A stretch of 64,000 bases of DNA from Lientehia hominis (GCF_021044755.1 NZ_JAJNOR010000003.1:124001-188000); one strand, 5' to 3'. Positions 51,345 to 60,610 are shown, counted from the stretch's first letter. Notes: generated by a model from the letters alone, not told the origin. Program-made: numbers and translations.

Positions 51345-52550
51345 TCATTCTGCAGCTGGGGAAGTCGTTTCCTCAGTAGAACCGGCATTTTCAACCTCTA
51401 CCACATTCTGCTCCAAGAAATCCTGAATCCTGCTCTCCAGAAGGATGTCCATCAAAAGCTTTTCTGAATAGCTGGACTGGAGAGTTTCAAGGGTATACCC
51501 ATTCTCTTCCGCAAGCTTCTCACAGCCTTCCTGATATTCCTCGTCGGTGAGTTCCATATTTTCCTTTTCCACTACAGCGCGGACTAAGACCTGAGATTTC
51601 GCGCTGCTCTCTGCGGCTTCCTGGAGTTCGGACATAAATTCTTCTTCCGTCTTTTCCATGCTGCTCAAATATGTTTCCAATTCCATCCCGTACATGGCCA
51701 GGCTGTTTTTAAATTGAGCCAGCTGGCTGTCATGGATGTAAGTAATGAGCTCTTCCGCATCCTTTTTGAACGTGGCATTGTTCATGACCTTTTCCCAGGC
51801 TTCGTTGATCTTATTGTTTCTCGCTTCCGTTTTTCTGTTGCTTTCCAGATCGGATCTCACATAAGCCCGGTATTCATCGACTGTTTTGAATTCGTCAGAG
51901 ATCCTCTGCACAAACTCGTCATTCAGCTCCTGAGGGATTTCCTCTCCCTGAACATAATTGATCGTCACAGTGAAGACGACGGCTTTGCCGTTCAAATCCG
52001 TGTTCTTTTTAGAATAATCCTCTGGAAAAGTCAAATTCAGTTCAACCGTCTCTCCAATATTCTTTCCCACAAGACCGGACTCAAAACCTTCGATAAACTG
52101 GCCGGATCCAATGGTGAGGTTGGTTCCGGTACCGCTGCCTCCGTCGAAAGCCACACCGTCAATCTTCCCCACGAAATCAATGTTCACCACATCTCCGTCC
52201 TTCACTGTTCCTTCTTTGATCTCTTCATAGAGCGGCGTCGCGTTCTCCACCTGAGCCTGAAGCTCCGCTTCTACCTCTTCATCTGTTACCTCTGTATTCT
52301 GAGCCGCTACTTCGATTCCTTTGTATTCGCCCAGCTCCACGTATTCAGAAATATCTCCGAGATCAAAGGCACTGACATACTCCGGCATTTCTGTCGTGGC
52401 GGCCGTGGTCTCCTCGGAACCTCCGGAATTTTCACCAGCCGTGGTCTCTTCACCGGCCGCGGTCGTTTTCTCTTCCGATTTTTTATTGCCGCAGGCGGCC
52501 ATTGATAAAACCATGGCTGCGCAAAGCAGCACTGCAATTCCTTTTTTCAT
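51345..52550 (-). CDS. trigger-factor-like lipoprotein with FKBP-type prolyl isomerase domain
   Basis: A 401-residue secreted chaperone-like protein. The signal peptide ends in a lipobox MAAC with the modified Cys at 20, followed by a Glu/Thr-rich linker. Residues about 115-200 form an FKBP-type domain: GDVVNIDFVGKIDGVAFDGG, FIEGFESGLVGKNIGETVE, LNLTFPEDY. The rest is helical and matches the C-terminal arms of trigger factor (ELNDEFVQRISDEFKTVDEYR). Trigger factor is normally cytosolic, so this is an extracytoplasmic relative, likely folding exported proteins. The ATG at 52550 has AAAGGA upstream; the longer ORF to 52670 is rejected. Confidence 0.9.
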   Translation of the reverse strand: MKKGIAVLLCAAMVLSMAACGNKKSEEKTTAAGEETTAGENSGGSEETTAATTEMPEYVSAFDLGDISEYVELGEYKGIEVAAQNTEVTDEEVEAELQAQVENATPLYEEIKEGTVKDGDVVNIDFVGKIDGVAFDGGSGTGTNLTIGSGQFIEGFESGLVGKNIGETVELNLTFPEDYSKKNTDLNGKAVVFTVTINYVQGEEIPQELNDEFVQRISDEFKTVDEYRAYVRSDLESNRKTEARNNKINEAWEKVMNNATFKKDAEELITYIHDSQLAQFKNSLAMYGMELETYLSSMEKTEEEFMSELQEAAESSAKSQVLVRAVVEKENMELTDEEYQEGCEKLAEENGYTLETLQSSYSEKLLMDILLESRIQDFLEQNVVEVENAGSTEETTSPAAE

Positions 52551-52704
52551 GTTTGATTCCTTTCTCCCTTTCCTTGTTGTCCATTTTACATCCACTCTCC
52601 CGTTATACCATAATCGTCTGTAAAAATAAAGAACTTTGTACCAGTTCATACTTTTTTCATAGATAAACACGAAAAAAAATATCTGAATGTTTATAAAAAA
52701 ATAC

Positions 52705-52732
52705 TTGAAATTCCTGGAAAGCCTGCTATAAT
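52705..52732 (+). promoter_or_regulatory. promoter for the cold-shock gene
   Basis: TTGAAA and consensus TATAAT spaced 16 bases. The transcript has a leader of about 130 bases before the ATG at 52871. Confidence 0.75.
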
Positions 52733-52757
52733 GTAATTGTATTCACAGATTTAAAGT

Positions 52758-52819
52758 ATTCACATATTATTAGAGATTATGTTTACTAGGTGATCTGTAA
52801 TAATATGTGAATTTTTTTT
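52758..52819 (+). terminator. terminator-like A/T stem in the cold-shock leader
   Basis: A perfect 15-bp stem, ATTCACATATTATTA with TAATAATATGTGAAT, encloses 25 bases and is followed by eight T. Its shape is that of an intrinsic terminator, but it stands in the 5' leader of a gene, so it may act as a regulated attenuator. Being nearly all A-T, its stability should depend on temperature. Confidence 0.7.
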
Positions 52820-52870
52820 GTGGAAACATTGTAACTCTAGAAATCTATATAATAAATGGAGGTACCTTAA

Positions 52871-53071
52871 ATGAATAACGGTACAGTAAAATGGTTTAAC
52901 TCTGAAAAAGGCTATGGCTTCATCACTGCTGAGAGCGGCGAGGATGTATTCGTACATTTTTCTGCTATCACAGGTGACGGTTTCAAGACTCTGGACGAAG
53001 GTCAGTCTGTGACTTTTGACATTGTCGAAGGCCCCCGCGGCAAGCAGGCTGCCAACGTAGCAAAGATGTAA
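52871..53071 (+). CDS. cold-shock domain protein (CspA family)
   Basis: A 66-residue nucleic-acid chaperone. NGTVKWFNSEKGYGFITAES contains RNP1-like KGYGFI, and EDVFVHFSAI is RNP2. The length and GPRGKQAANVAKM ending are standard. AATGGAGG precedes the ATG. A terminator follows at 53089-53115, so it is monocistronic. Regulation by the leader hairpin is likely. Members act as RNA antiterminators and may be constitutively expressed. Confidence 0.96.
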   Translation: MNNGTVKWFNSEKGYGFITAESGEDVFVHFSAITGDGFKTLDEGQSVTFDIVEGPRGKQAANVAKM

Positions 53072-53088
53072 TTAAACCAATCAGAAAA

Positions 53089-53115
53089 GAGAGCGTGATA
53101 CGCTCTCTTTTTTTG
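53089..53115 (+). terminator. intrinsic terminator after the cold-shock gene
   Basis: GAGAGCG pairs with CGCTCTC around TGATA and is followed by seven T. Confidence 0.9.
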
Positions 53116-53140
53116 TTTCGATCCGAATGTCAAACACCGG

Positions 53141-54952
53141 CTACCTGCCCACCTTCAGGGCCAGCTTCAAAAACTCAAATATACTCTCTGTATCCGATTC
53201 CCGGTACAGGATCTCTCTGGCCAGTACTGGCCTGTCGGTAATAATGTTATCCACCTGGAGACGTTTCATACGGCTGAGCTCCGATTTCGTATTGACCGTC
53301 CAGGCGTGGACCTCTTTACCAAAATCATGGGCGCTCTTTACCAGACTGGAAGTCACAAAGCTGGAACGGATACTGAAAAAATCTATGTTCTCATCCTCAA
53401 AGTAATTTCCGTATGCCGCCGTCAGAATATACCCCGTGCGGATATCCGGATTCTGTTCTTTTACCTCCTTGAGATACCGATAGCTTGTGGAGCTGAGCAC
53501 CACCTGTGCTTCCATGCCATGGTCTTCAATAAGCTGCAGGGTCTTTTCCACCAGCGTGTCGCTCAGGCGGTTTGCTTTCAACTCAATATTCATGTTAATG
53601 TGCCCCTTGCACGCTTCCAATGCCTGCTCCAGAGTGGGAATCTGAGTTCCTGCAAACTCTTCAGAGAACCAAGAGCCGAAATCCAGAAGCAGCAGATCTC
53701 CATACGTATAATCCCAAAGCCGCCCTTCTGTCCCTGTCGTCCGTTTCAGGCTGGCGTCGTGATGGACCACGATAATTCCGTCCTTTGTCTCCTGCACGTC
53801 AATCTCCACATAGTCCGACATGGTGTCAATGGCACCTTCAATGGCTGGCAGGGTATTTTCCGGGGCCTCAAAGGAATTTCCCCTGTGGGAAGTGATCTTC
53901 GCCTCAGAAAGGATCGCGCTGGCTTTTACGGTGCCTGTATATACGCTGTCATACACATACAGCGCTCCGGCCGCAGCCAGGCAGGAAATGACGATTACAG
54001 TAAATATCCGGCGTATTCCTGCAGAAAGATGATAATGATAGGGAGGAATCTCCCATTCATATTTTTTATTTTGATACCGGTACAGCAAAAAGGTAAGGCT
54101 CCCCAGGTTCAGGTACAAACCTGCAATGGAGGCCAGAATCAGCGCCGCGATGTCTATGTCGTTGCTGATAGTCAGAATCAGCGCCAGCTCTGTGGATTTA
54201 TCCGCAAAGAGAACCACGGCCAGAGCCGCCAGGACCTTCAGGACAAACTGCCCGATATAGTAGAGGAGGTAAGCAAAAAGATTAGAACCTGCCAAAAGCC
54301 CGATGGTAGGAAGCCAATGTCTCCTGAATATTTTTCTGCTTTTTTCCGATGATTCCCGGAACCGCACGTCACGCAGAATGGAAATAGCAGGCGCATACAC
54401 ATATATCAAACTGACACAAGTCATGATTACCAGCAGAACCCACGCCAATATCTTCACCAACCGGAAACCGGCCAGCTCTGTGACAATGTAGCTGAGCGGC
54501 CTTATATGCTTTACAAGGCGCAGCATGATCCAGCTTCCGGTCAGCAGATAAAAATTGGCGTTAACGAGCAGGATCCTGGCGTTCTTCGTCTGAAACAGCT
54601 CCACCACGTTCTTCATGCCGAAAATCAGCATCTTGATGGGACTCATTTCTTCTTTGATTACTCCCGCCTGGAATGCCGTATACAGGACGCACATTTCCAG
54701 GCACACAAAAAACAGGCAGAGCAGCAAAAAGCCCGCCAGCACCAAAATGGTCACTGGCGAACAGAAAAACTTCAGGGCGTTTCTGGCTGTCAGATAGCTG
54801 AACCCCGCTTTTTTAAGGGCAAAAGAAATTCCACGGCTGGCAGCCTCAATGAGGACAAACGCCGTGAAAATCCGGTATAAAATTTCAAATATGAGGATAC
54901 TGCCCCGGTTTGTCCGGAGCATCTCCCTCATATCGTGTATCATTCTGCGCAT
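53141..54952 (-). CDS. membrane glycerophosphodiester phosphodiesterase
   Basis: A 603-residue protein. The N-terminal ~340 residues are hydrophobic with six to eight helices, matching the membrane domain often fused to Firmicutes GDPDs. The catalytic part begins ITSHRGNSFEAPENTLPAIEGA (near 360; HRG and E-N-T motif), then DYVEIDVQETKDGIIVVHHD with the catalytic His/Glu, MNIELKA, and AWTVNTKSEL near the end. It cleaves glycerophosphodiesters or lipoteichoic-acid polymer. The ATG at 54952 has GGAG nine bases upstream; 54958 is an alternative. It follows the NatB-like permease in one transcript. Confidence 0.9.
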   Translation of the reverse strand: MRRMIHDMREMLRTNRGSILIFEILYRIFTAFVLIEAASRGISFALKKAGFSYLTARNALKFFCSPVTILVLAGFLLLCLFFVCLEMCVLYTAFQAGVIKEEMSPIKMLIFGMKNVVELFQTKNARILLVNANFYLLTGSWIMLRLVKHIRPLSYIVTELAGFRLVKILAWVLLVIMTCVSLIYVYAPAISILRDVRFRESSEKSRKIFRRHWLPTIGLLAGSNLFAYLLYYIGQFVLKVLAALAVVLFADKSTELALILTISNDIDIAALILASIAGLYLNLGSLTFLLYRYQNKKYEWEIPPYHYHLSAGIRRIFTVIVISCLAAAGALYVYDSVYTGTVKASAILSEAKITSHRGNSFEAPENTLPAIEGAIDTMSDYVEIDVQETKDGIIVVHHDASLKRTTGTEGRLWDYTYGDLLLLDFGSWFSEEFAGTQIPTLEQALEACKGHINMNIELKANRLSDTLVEKTLQLIEDHGMEAQVVLSSTSYRYLKEVKEQNPDIRTGYILTAAYGNYFEDENIDFFSIRSSFVTSSLVKSAHDFGKEVHAWTVNTKSELSRMKRLQVDNIITDRPVLAREILYRESDTESIFEFLKLALKVGR

Positions 54953-54968
54953 TCCCATCCACTCCAGG

Positions 54969-56264
54969 TCACTGGTCTTTTTCCCGGCTCATTTTCAGAG
55001 CGCGGCTCAGTTTAATGGGATTTCCGTACATCAGCGTACCCATGCGGTATATCTTCGCGCCTCCTATGGCTGCCACGGCTATCGCTCCGATCAGAAGGGC
55101 CAGGGAAACGGCTATCTCCCACACGGCAACATTGCCCATGGCGACTCTCGCGAACATGGCGTTCGGCGACGTGAACGGAATAAACGAAAGAATCTTCATC
55201 AACGCGCCGTCACTGTTCTGGAGGTTGAAGACCGTCAGCAAAAAGCTTATGACAAACATGAACATCAGCGGCCCGGCCGTACGGCTCACATCCTCAGTCT
55301 TGGATACCAGAGCTCCCAGCACTCCGTAGCAGAACGCATAAAGTACATAGCCCAGGATACCGAATACTGCAAAGGCCAGGAGCACCTGAGACGGAATCTG
55401 GAATACAAAATCCAGCATGCCGTTCCATGCTTCTCTGCTGGCCCCATAGGATGCCAGCGCCGCGCCGATGATCACGCCCACCTGCAGGAAGCTGGCCACC
55501 GTTCCCGCCAGCACCTTGCCAAAGATCAGGCTGTTGCTGCTGGTACTGGTCACCAATACCTCCATGGCCCGGTTGCTCTTTTCCTGGGCAACTGATGTGG
55601 CTACGGAATTTCCATATATCAACACCATAAAATATACCACAAAAATCAACAAATAGGTATATAAATAATTTCTTACGCTGTCTTTCCCCAGTACAATAGT
55701 CTCCGATGTCATGGGAGTATTGTAAATCTCCTCAATTTCGGCCGCATCCGCACCAATCTCCTGAAGACGGCCCTGACGGTACATCACGCCCATAGCGTAA
55801 TCAAATACTTCGCCCACAGAATCGCTGAAGCTCCTGTTTTTAACATAATAGCGGTAATCTGTCGGAGACTCCACCGCAAAGCCGCATCGTTTTTCATCTG
55901 CACTCTCAGAATCTTCTGACTGCTCTCCATTCTCCACGAGTCCCTTGACCGCCTCTTCCGAATCAGCCATCTCAATCCTGGCAGATGGGTACAGCTGCGC
56001 TATCAGCTCTTCCTCCATCTGCCCGCTCTTATCGTATAAATATATGGTACCGTCGTATTCACTGAGAGCTGTCTCCGATTCTGTCTTGGTGCTGCTCCCT
56101 TCGTTTCCTTTAAGCCCCGGAATGATTCCCGATAAGTCTATAAATGAAGGAAGGCTCAGAAGGATCGCAAACAGCAGCGCGAAGCCGACCGTTATCCCAA
56201 TGTAAGATTTACTTTTTACATATCCCTGAAGTTCATGTCTCCATACAATCCCAAACTGTTTCAT
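54969..56264 (-). CDS. ABC-2 type permease (NatB-like)
   Basis: A 431-residue permease. One N-terminal helix (about 22-42) is followed by a large extracytoplasmic domain (about 60-180) and then about five or six helices to the end. VATSVAQEKSNRAMEVLVTS near 240 is the family motif of NatB/DrrB-type exporters, preceding the helix cluster. It pairs with the ATPase at 56261-57178 through an ATGA overlap. Similar NatAB systems export sodium, antibiotics or peptides; the cargo here is unknown. Confidence 0.88.
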   Translation of the reverse strand: MKQFGIVWRHELQGYVKSKSYIGITVGFALLFAILLSLPSFIDLSGIIPGLKGNEGSSTKTESETALSEYDGTIYLYDKSGQMEEELIAQLYPSARIEMADSEEAVKGLVENGEQSEDSESADEKRCGFAVESPTDYRYYVKNRSFSDSVGEVFDYAMGVMYRQGRLQEIGADAAEIEEIYNTPMTSETIVLGKDSVRNYLYTYLLIFVVYFMVLIYGNSVATSVAQEKSNRAMEVLVTSTSSNSLIFGKVLAGTVASFLQVGVIIGAALASYGASREAWNGMLDFVFQIPSQVLLAFAVFGILGYVLYAFCYGVLGALVSKTEDVSRTAGPLMFMFVISFLLTVFNLQNSDGALMKILSFIPFTSPNAMFARVAMGNVAVWEIAVSLALLIGAIAVAAIGGAKIYRMGTLMYGNPIKLSRALKMSREKDQ

Positions 56265-57178
56265 GCCTCGTCACCTGCTTTCATTACAAAGATATCATTA
56301 AGGGACGGCTCATAATTTCCCGTCTGCTCCAGATCAATATCGGATGCGGCCAGCATTTCCAGCAGTCTCTTCTTAGCCCCTTTGCAGACCCCTTCCAATA
56401 TGAGATAGTCCTTTTTCTTCTTTACCACCTTCACTATATCGCTGAATTCCTTTTCAAGCTTCTCTTCCAGGACATCTGGCTGATAATTAGCTGCGGAAAT
56501 GGTCAGCCTGTTTTCCCCATAGGAGCGTTTAATCTCCCTCAGGTTCCCGTTCAGAACGATCTGGCCATGATTGATTATGGCAATCTCTTCGCAGAATTCC
56601 TCTACATAATTCATCTGGTGGCTGGAGAAGATCACCAGTCTGCCCAGAGCGATCTGTTCCTTGACTACGTCTTTAAGTATTTGTGAGTTCACCGGATCAA
56701 GGCCGGAAAACGGTTCATCCAGGATAATGATATCCGGATTGCATATCAAGGTCTGTGCCAGCTGTACCTTCTGCTGGTTGCCTTTGGAAAGCGTCTCCAG
56801 CTTCCGCTCCGCGTACTCACCGATGCCCATACGTTCCAGCCATGCTTTTCCGCTCTCTTTTGCTTCTCGCTGGCCCATTCCCCTCAAATTGGCAAGATAG
56901 ACCATCTGCTCCAAAACCTTTTTCATCGGATACAGGCCGCGCTCCTCAGGAAGGTAGCCAATCTTATACTCTTTTGGAATGAACTTGCGCCCATCCATAA
57001 GGATTTCCCCGGAATTAGCCCGGAACACATCCATCAAGACGCGGATCGTCGTCGTCTTTCCCGCTCCGTTCCTTCCGAGAAGCCCCAGCGCTTTTCCATT
57101 CTCCACTTCAAAGGAGATACCATGGAGAATCTCTTTATCGCCGAAGCTTTTCCTAATCTCTCTCACTTCCAGTTTCAT
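56261..57178 (-). CDS. ABC-2 transporter ATPase (NatA-like)
   Basis: A 305-residue ATPase. Walker A GRNGAGKTTT (near 35), signature LSKGNQQKV (near 140), Walker B IIILDEPFSGLDP, and the C-terminal DUF4162-like tail of NatA-type proteins are present. AAGGA lies upstream of the ATG. It is first in the ATPase-permease-GDPD unit. The promoter was not resolved and may lie within or next to the dispersed repeat just upstream. Confidence 0.9.
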   Translation of the reverse strand: MKLEVREIRKSFGDKEILHGISFEVENGKALGLLGRNGAGKTTTIRVLMDVFRANSGEILMDGRKFIPKEYKIGYLPEERGLYPMKKVLEQMVYLANLRGMGQREAKESGKAWLERMGIGEYAERKLETLSKGNQQKVQLAQTLICNPDIIILDEPFSGLDPVNSQILKDVVKEQIALGRLVIFSSHQMNYVEEFCEEIAIINHGQIVLNGNLREIKRSYGENRLTISAANYQPDVLEEKLEKEFSDIVKVVKKKKDYLILEGVCKGAKKRLLEMLAASDIDLEQTGNYEPSLNDIFVMKAGDEA

Positions 57179-57220
57179 CTCAATATTCCTTTCTTTCTGA
57201 TTTATCAGATTTTCCGCCTC

Positions 57221-57952
57221 ATGATACTAAATACTTTTTGGAATCATTTATAGTTAGCTCCGATCAAGTTCCGGTTCAGCACCGGCAGAAGTTCCAGGCC
57301 GTCACGATTTCGGTTCGCTGGCGATGCAGGGGCCGCTTTATCCCCGCTCCGGCAGTACCGCTCACATGTCGGCAGGAAATCTTTATGATTTCCCGCCTCC
57401 TGTTCGCTCAAAAACGGAATCGGATTTTCCGTTTTTGTCTCCCTCTGCCTGGGGAACACCGGCCGCTGCCCTGCGGCGCTCTCCTTTAGGCCGGCCCGGA
57501 ATCGTTCTGCCGGTTTTCTGTCTGCCGCACCGTTATGAATGTTTTCCATTTTCCTGATTCCAGAAAAGGATCGGATATCCACAGGGCCCGCACGCCTTAC
57601 GGCAGCGGGCCTCCGTGGCCGCTCCAATGGCTTTCACAACAAACTGGAGGTTATTTCGGTGCGGGAAGAGGAGCAGGAGGAACGATCCGATTCCATCGTA
57701 AGGGGAGCGCTGCAAAGGCGTTGGCAGGATCTTCCCGGCCGAAGGGAGGCAAAAATCGCATATCATGCGGATTTTTGTTGGAATCTGACATGGAAAAATA
57801 TCGATTTATCCATGTCAGTTGGAAAGGACCGACCGTAGGCCGCAAAGATGCTGATTACGGCTGCCAGCGACCCGCCTGGATGGAAACGGACTTCCTCCTG
57901 TTTCTTCGGGTTAATAAAAATAAGTTTGTTTGAAAAGTATTCAAAGGTATAC
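57221..57952. repeat. dispersed repeat copy 2 (about 0.73 kb, fuller copy)
   Basis: This fills the 778-base gap between the NatA-like ATPase and the DUF2812 gene. From about 57416 onward it matches 20932-21468 with scattered substitutions and single-base indels. The extra ~150 bases near 57262-57412 are absent from copy 1. The ORFs inside are not conserved between copies because of frame-breaking indels, so I treat it as a non-coding element, possibly a decayed or non-autonomous mobile sequence. Confidence 0.85.
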
Positions 57953-57956
57953 TCTA

Positions 57957-59054
57957 TTACATAAGGGCGCCTACGATGCCTCCAATAACAGCGCCGACCA
58001 GACCACATACCACTACGAACACTGCCATCCCTCCAAAAGCGGAGGTAATTCGAATACCTTTTTTATACCGTTCATCATTGAGCGGGACTGCTCCGGATCC
58101 TGCCTCAGCGCGATACAAGATATTCCGGCTCTCCACAGCGCCGACAAACTCCCATCCTGCGGCCTCAGCCTCCCGGAGGCTCTGCACCTGCCAGTCATTG
58201 TTGCAGCCCTCCCAATCCTTTTCATCCTTGAAAACTCCCGCTCCTGCCTTCTTCCTCCGTTTATTGGTCAGATATCTGGTATCCATCATATAAGAATACT
58301 GGCCCGGCTCGCCTTTGGAAAAGAAATAGCGGAATATCCTCATATCCTTGACATGATATCCTTCCTGTGCTTTTTTCTCCAGGAACCGTTCTAGACCGCC
58401 GATTGTCAGGACCACTTTTCTGACCGCCATCATATCATTCCTTCCATATAATGCGGTCCATTCATCCAGAGACAGCCGGAGTTCTTTTGCATACAGATTT
58501 CCCCATCTCAGGAAAATAATACACAATATCAGGCAAACTGCCACATATATCATAGAAAATGCAGAGAACCAGGCAACCTCCTCTGTCCCTGGACTGTAGT
58601 AAAAGCAAATGCCCAGGAGCAGAATCAGGATATCGATCCAGATGAACAATTGAACCTTCGTCATAAAAAAGCTTCTGTACCGCTCCGCCCTCCTGGCCCT
58701 GTCCTCCGGGCTGTCATAGAGCTCATTGATCTCCCCTTCCGCATATGGCTTCGCCAGATAGTAATTCTGTCCCTCGTCGTGGCATACAGTCTTCCATCCC
58801 ATCTCCACGGCCATATCCATCAGATCGGTCTTTTCCTCTATCTCCCTCTTTGTCGGGTTCTTTGACAAATCAAACCGTTCCACATCATATACCATATGGA
58901 CGGGCCCGCTTTTATCAAATGTATAGAATACCCCCATCGTGACATCTCTGAGCAGCCATCCTTTTTTGGACTGTTCTTCCAGCCAGAGGCGTTCTTTCAT
59001 GAGGCTGATATACCACTTAAAAACCTTTTTTGTGTCATTTTTGTCCTGCCCCAT
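57957..59054 (-). CDS. DUF2812 domain membrane protein
   Basis: A 365-residue protein. The N-terminal KVFKWYISLMKERLWLEEQS and GWLLRDVTMGVFYTFDKS match DUF2812, a domain common in Firmicutes beside PadR regulators. Two helices near 150-210 and one near 345-365 suggest membrane attachment. The DUF2812 pattern appears twice (second at MAVRKVVLTIGGLERFLEKK with GYHVKDMRIFRYFF). It starts inside the end of the PadR gene (20-base overlap), so the two are translationally coupled. The biochemical role is unknown. Confidence 0.82.
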   Translation of the reverse strand: MGQDKNDTKKVFKWYISLMKERLWLEEQSKKGWLLRDVTMGVFYTFDKSGPVHMVYDVERFDLSKNPTKREIEEKTDLMDMAVEMGWKTVCHDEGQNYYLAKPYAEGEINELYDSPEDRARRAERYRSFFMTKVQLFIWIDILILLLGICFYYSPGTEEVAWFSAFSMIYVAVCLILCIIFLRWGNLYAKELRLSLDEWTALYGRNDMMAVRKVVLTIGGLERFLEKKAQEGYHVKDMRIFRYFFSKGEPGQYSYMMDTRYLTNKRRKKAGAGVFKDEKDWEGCNNDWQVQSLREAEAAGWEFVGAVESRNILYRAEAGSGAVPLNDERYKKGIRITSAFGGMAVFVVVCGLVGAVIGGIVGALM

Positions 59055-59388
59055 CCTTAGGCTCCCCCTTTCCCAGAATCTCCAGGCCATTGTCCAGCTG
59101 ATATTCCAGACGTTCCGTCTCCAGCCTCAGCACTTCTCTTCCCATTTCTGTAATCTGATAAGTCTTTTTCCCATTCTGCTGTGAAACAATATCGATAAGT
59201 CCGTCTTCCATCAAACGGCCGGTCATAGTATAGAGGGTCCCTGTCCCCAGCCGTATCCGGCCCTCTGTAAGGCGGCTGACAAACTGCATGATAGCATAAC
59301 CGTGTCTGGGCTCAGTAACAGCCAGGAGCGTGTAATAGGTAGTCTCCGTCATCGGCCTGTATTTTTTTAATAGCGCCTCTGTCACCAA
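59035..59388 (-). CDS. PadR-family transcriptional regulator
   Basis: A 117-residue regulator with the PadR winged-helix: TETTYYTLLAVTEPRHGYAI, then LGTGTLYTMTGRLMEDGLI and KKTYQITEMGREVL. Start may be a TTG at 59388 or GTG at 59385, both behind GGAGGGGGAG. It likely represses its own promoter, since a cluster of CGACATGTCG-type sites lies just upstream, and controls the DUF2812 gene that overlaps it. Confidence 0.92.
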   Translation of the reverse strand: MVTEALLKKYRPMTETTYYTLLAVTEPRHGYAIMQFVSRLTEGRIRLGTGTLYTMTGRLMEDGLIDIVSQQNGKKTYQITEMGREVLRLETERLEYQLDNGLEILGKGEPKDGAGQK

Positions 59389-59428
59389 TGCTCCCCCTCC
59401 TTTCAGAGTCTCGGTTTCCCATCGCGCC

Positions 59429-59467
59429 TCGACATGTCGTCATCCAACATGTCGACCATCGACATAT
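59429..59467. promoter_or_regulatory. probable PadR operator cluster
   Basis: Three related elements, TCGACATGTCG, AACATGTCGA and TCGACATAT, sit at near 15-base spacing just downstream of the PadR promoter. The first is palindromic. Confidence 0.55.
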
Positions 59468-59478
59468 TTCCAATACAC

Positions 59479-59508
59479 ATAATAGCATAACAAAAGAAAT
59501 TCTGTCAA
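59479..59508 (-). promoter_or_regulatory. promoter of the padR-DUF2812 unit
   Basis: Consensus TTGACA and TATTAT spaced 18 bases on the minus strand, followed by the operator cluster. Confidence 0.65.
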
Positions 59509-59560
59509 GAGCTTCCTTTATTATCCATAAAGCCAATATACAAGAGACAGCGCACCCGGC

Positions 59561-60586
59561 TCAGACCAAAAGCCTTTTTACAGAGTTCCTCCGTTTCAGT
59601 TCAATCTCCATCACCACTCGTTTCTGCCCAATCTCTTCCTTCCTCAGCTGCTGCACCAAAAGCTTTGCCCCCTCTCTTCCCATTTCAATGGTCGGCCTGA
59701 CAATAACCGTGATTCCAGGCACGGAATATCTGGCCAGAAGATGGTCGTCAAACCCCACAAGAGAAATGTCCTGCCCTATGACGGCTCCCCGCTCTGACAG
59801 CGCTTCCATGCAGCCGATGCAGGTGAGATTATTGACTGCGATGACCCCTGTAGGCCGCAGTCTGTCCGGCAGATCCCAAAGCTTTTTCATTCCTCTGTAG
59901 CCTGTGTCTTCAAAATGCAGCCCTCTCATCATGAGCCGTTTATCGATCGGAACACCATACTCCTTCATGGCTCTCTCAAAGCCTGCGATGCGCTGGCCCC
60001 CCAGAGACGCTCCGGGAATCCCCCCGACCAGGCCGATATGCGTATGTCCATTTAAAAGAAGTTCTCTGGCCAGCAGATATCCTCCCTTAGCATTGTCAAT
60101 CTCAACGGTATAATAATCCTGCCCCGGACGGTAACAGTCTATCAGGACCAGCGGTTTTTCCCACCGTCCATAATCCATATCATCGGGATTTGCCGGTACC
60201 ACCAGGACGCCGTCTACCAGCTTGGAAAAACGGCGGTACAGATTCTCGAAGTCTTCCTCTTTGAAGTCCTTCGTGGAAAATATCAGCATCGTATAACCCT
60301 GTTCCTTCAGATATTCTTCCGCCCCCTGGATGACTGCCCCATTAAAATCATTGGTAAAATCCGGAACTACCATCATGATGGTCCTGGTCTGTCCGGTGAC
60401 CATGGAAACTGCCAGGCCGTTCTGGACGTATCCCAGCTCCTCCACCGCTTCCTTTACTTTCTTTTCTGTTTTTGGGCTGACCTTGTCCAGACCATTTAAC
60501 ACCCTGGATACCGTCGAGATCGCGACTCCCGCCCGCTTCGCCACATCCTTGATCGTCACATCTCTGCTGCCTCTGTCCCTGTCCAT
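59561..60586 (-). CDS. LacI-family transcriptional regulator
   Basis: A 341-residue repressor. The helix-turn-helix and hinge read VTIKDVAKRAGVAISTVSRVLNG (residues about 10-32), followed by a sugar-binding domain with GYVQNGLAVSMVTGQTRTIM and the usual VGFDDHLLARYSVPGITVI near the end. GAGG lies six bases before the ATG at 60586. It is divergent from the ribokinase operon, and a 24-bp palindrome between them is the likely operator. The inducer is probably a pentose or pentose phosphate, by association. Confidence 0.93.
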   Translation of the reverse strand: MDRDRGSRDVTIKDVAKRAGVAISTVSRVLNGLDKVSPKTEKKVKEAVEELGYVQNGLAVSMVTGQTRTIMMVVPDFTNDFNGAVIQGAEEYLKEQGYTMLIFSTKDFKEEDFENLYRRFSKLVDGVLVVPANPDDMDYGRWEKPLVLIDCYRPGQDYYTVEIDNAKGGYLLARELLLNGHTHIGLVGGIPGASLGGQRIAGFERAMKEYGVPIDKRLMMRGLHFEDTGYRGMKKLWDLPDRLRPTGVIAVNNLTCIGCMEALSERGAVIGQDISLVGFDDHLLARYSVPGITVIVRPTIEMGREGAKLLVQQLRKEEIGQKRVVMEIELKRRNSVKRLLV

Positions 60587-60610
60587 TTTATACCTCATCT
60601 CTTATAACGA

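Noticed and set aside
57244..57627. 127-codon minus-strand ORF in dispersed repeat copy 2
   Set aside because: The other copy has single-base indels and a deletion, so the protein is not conserved.
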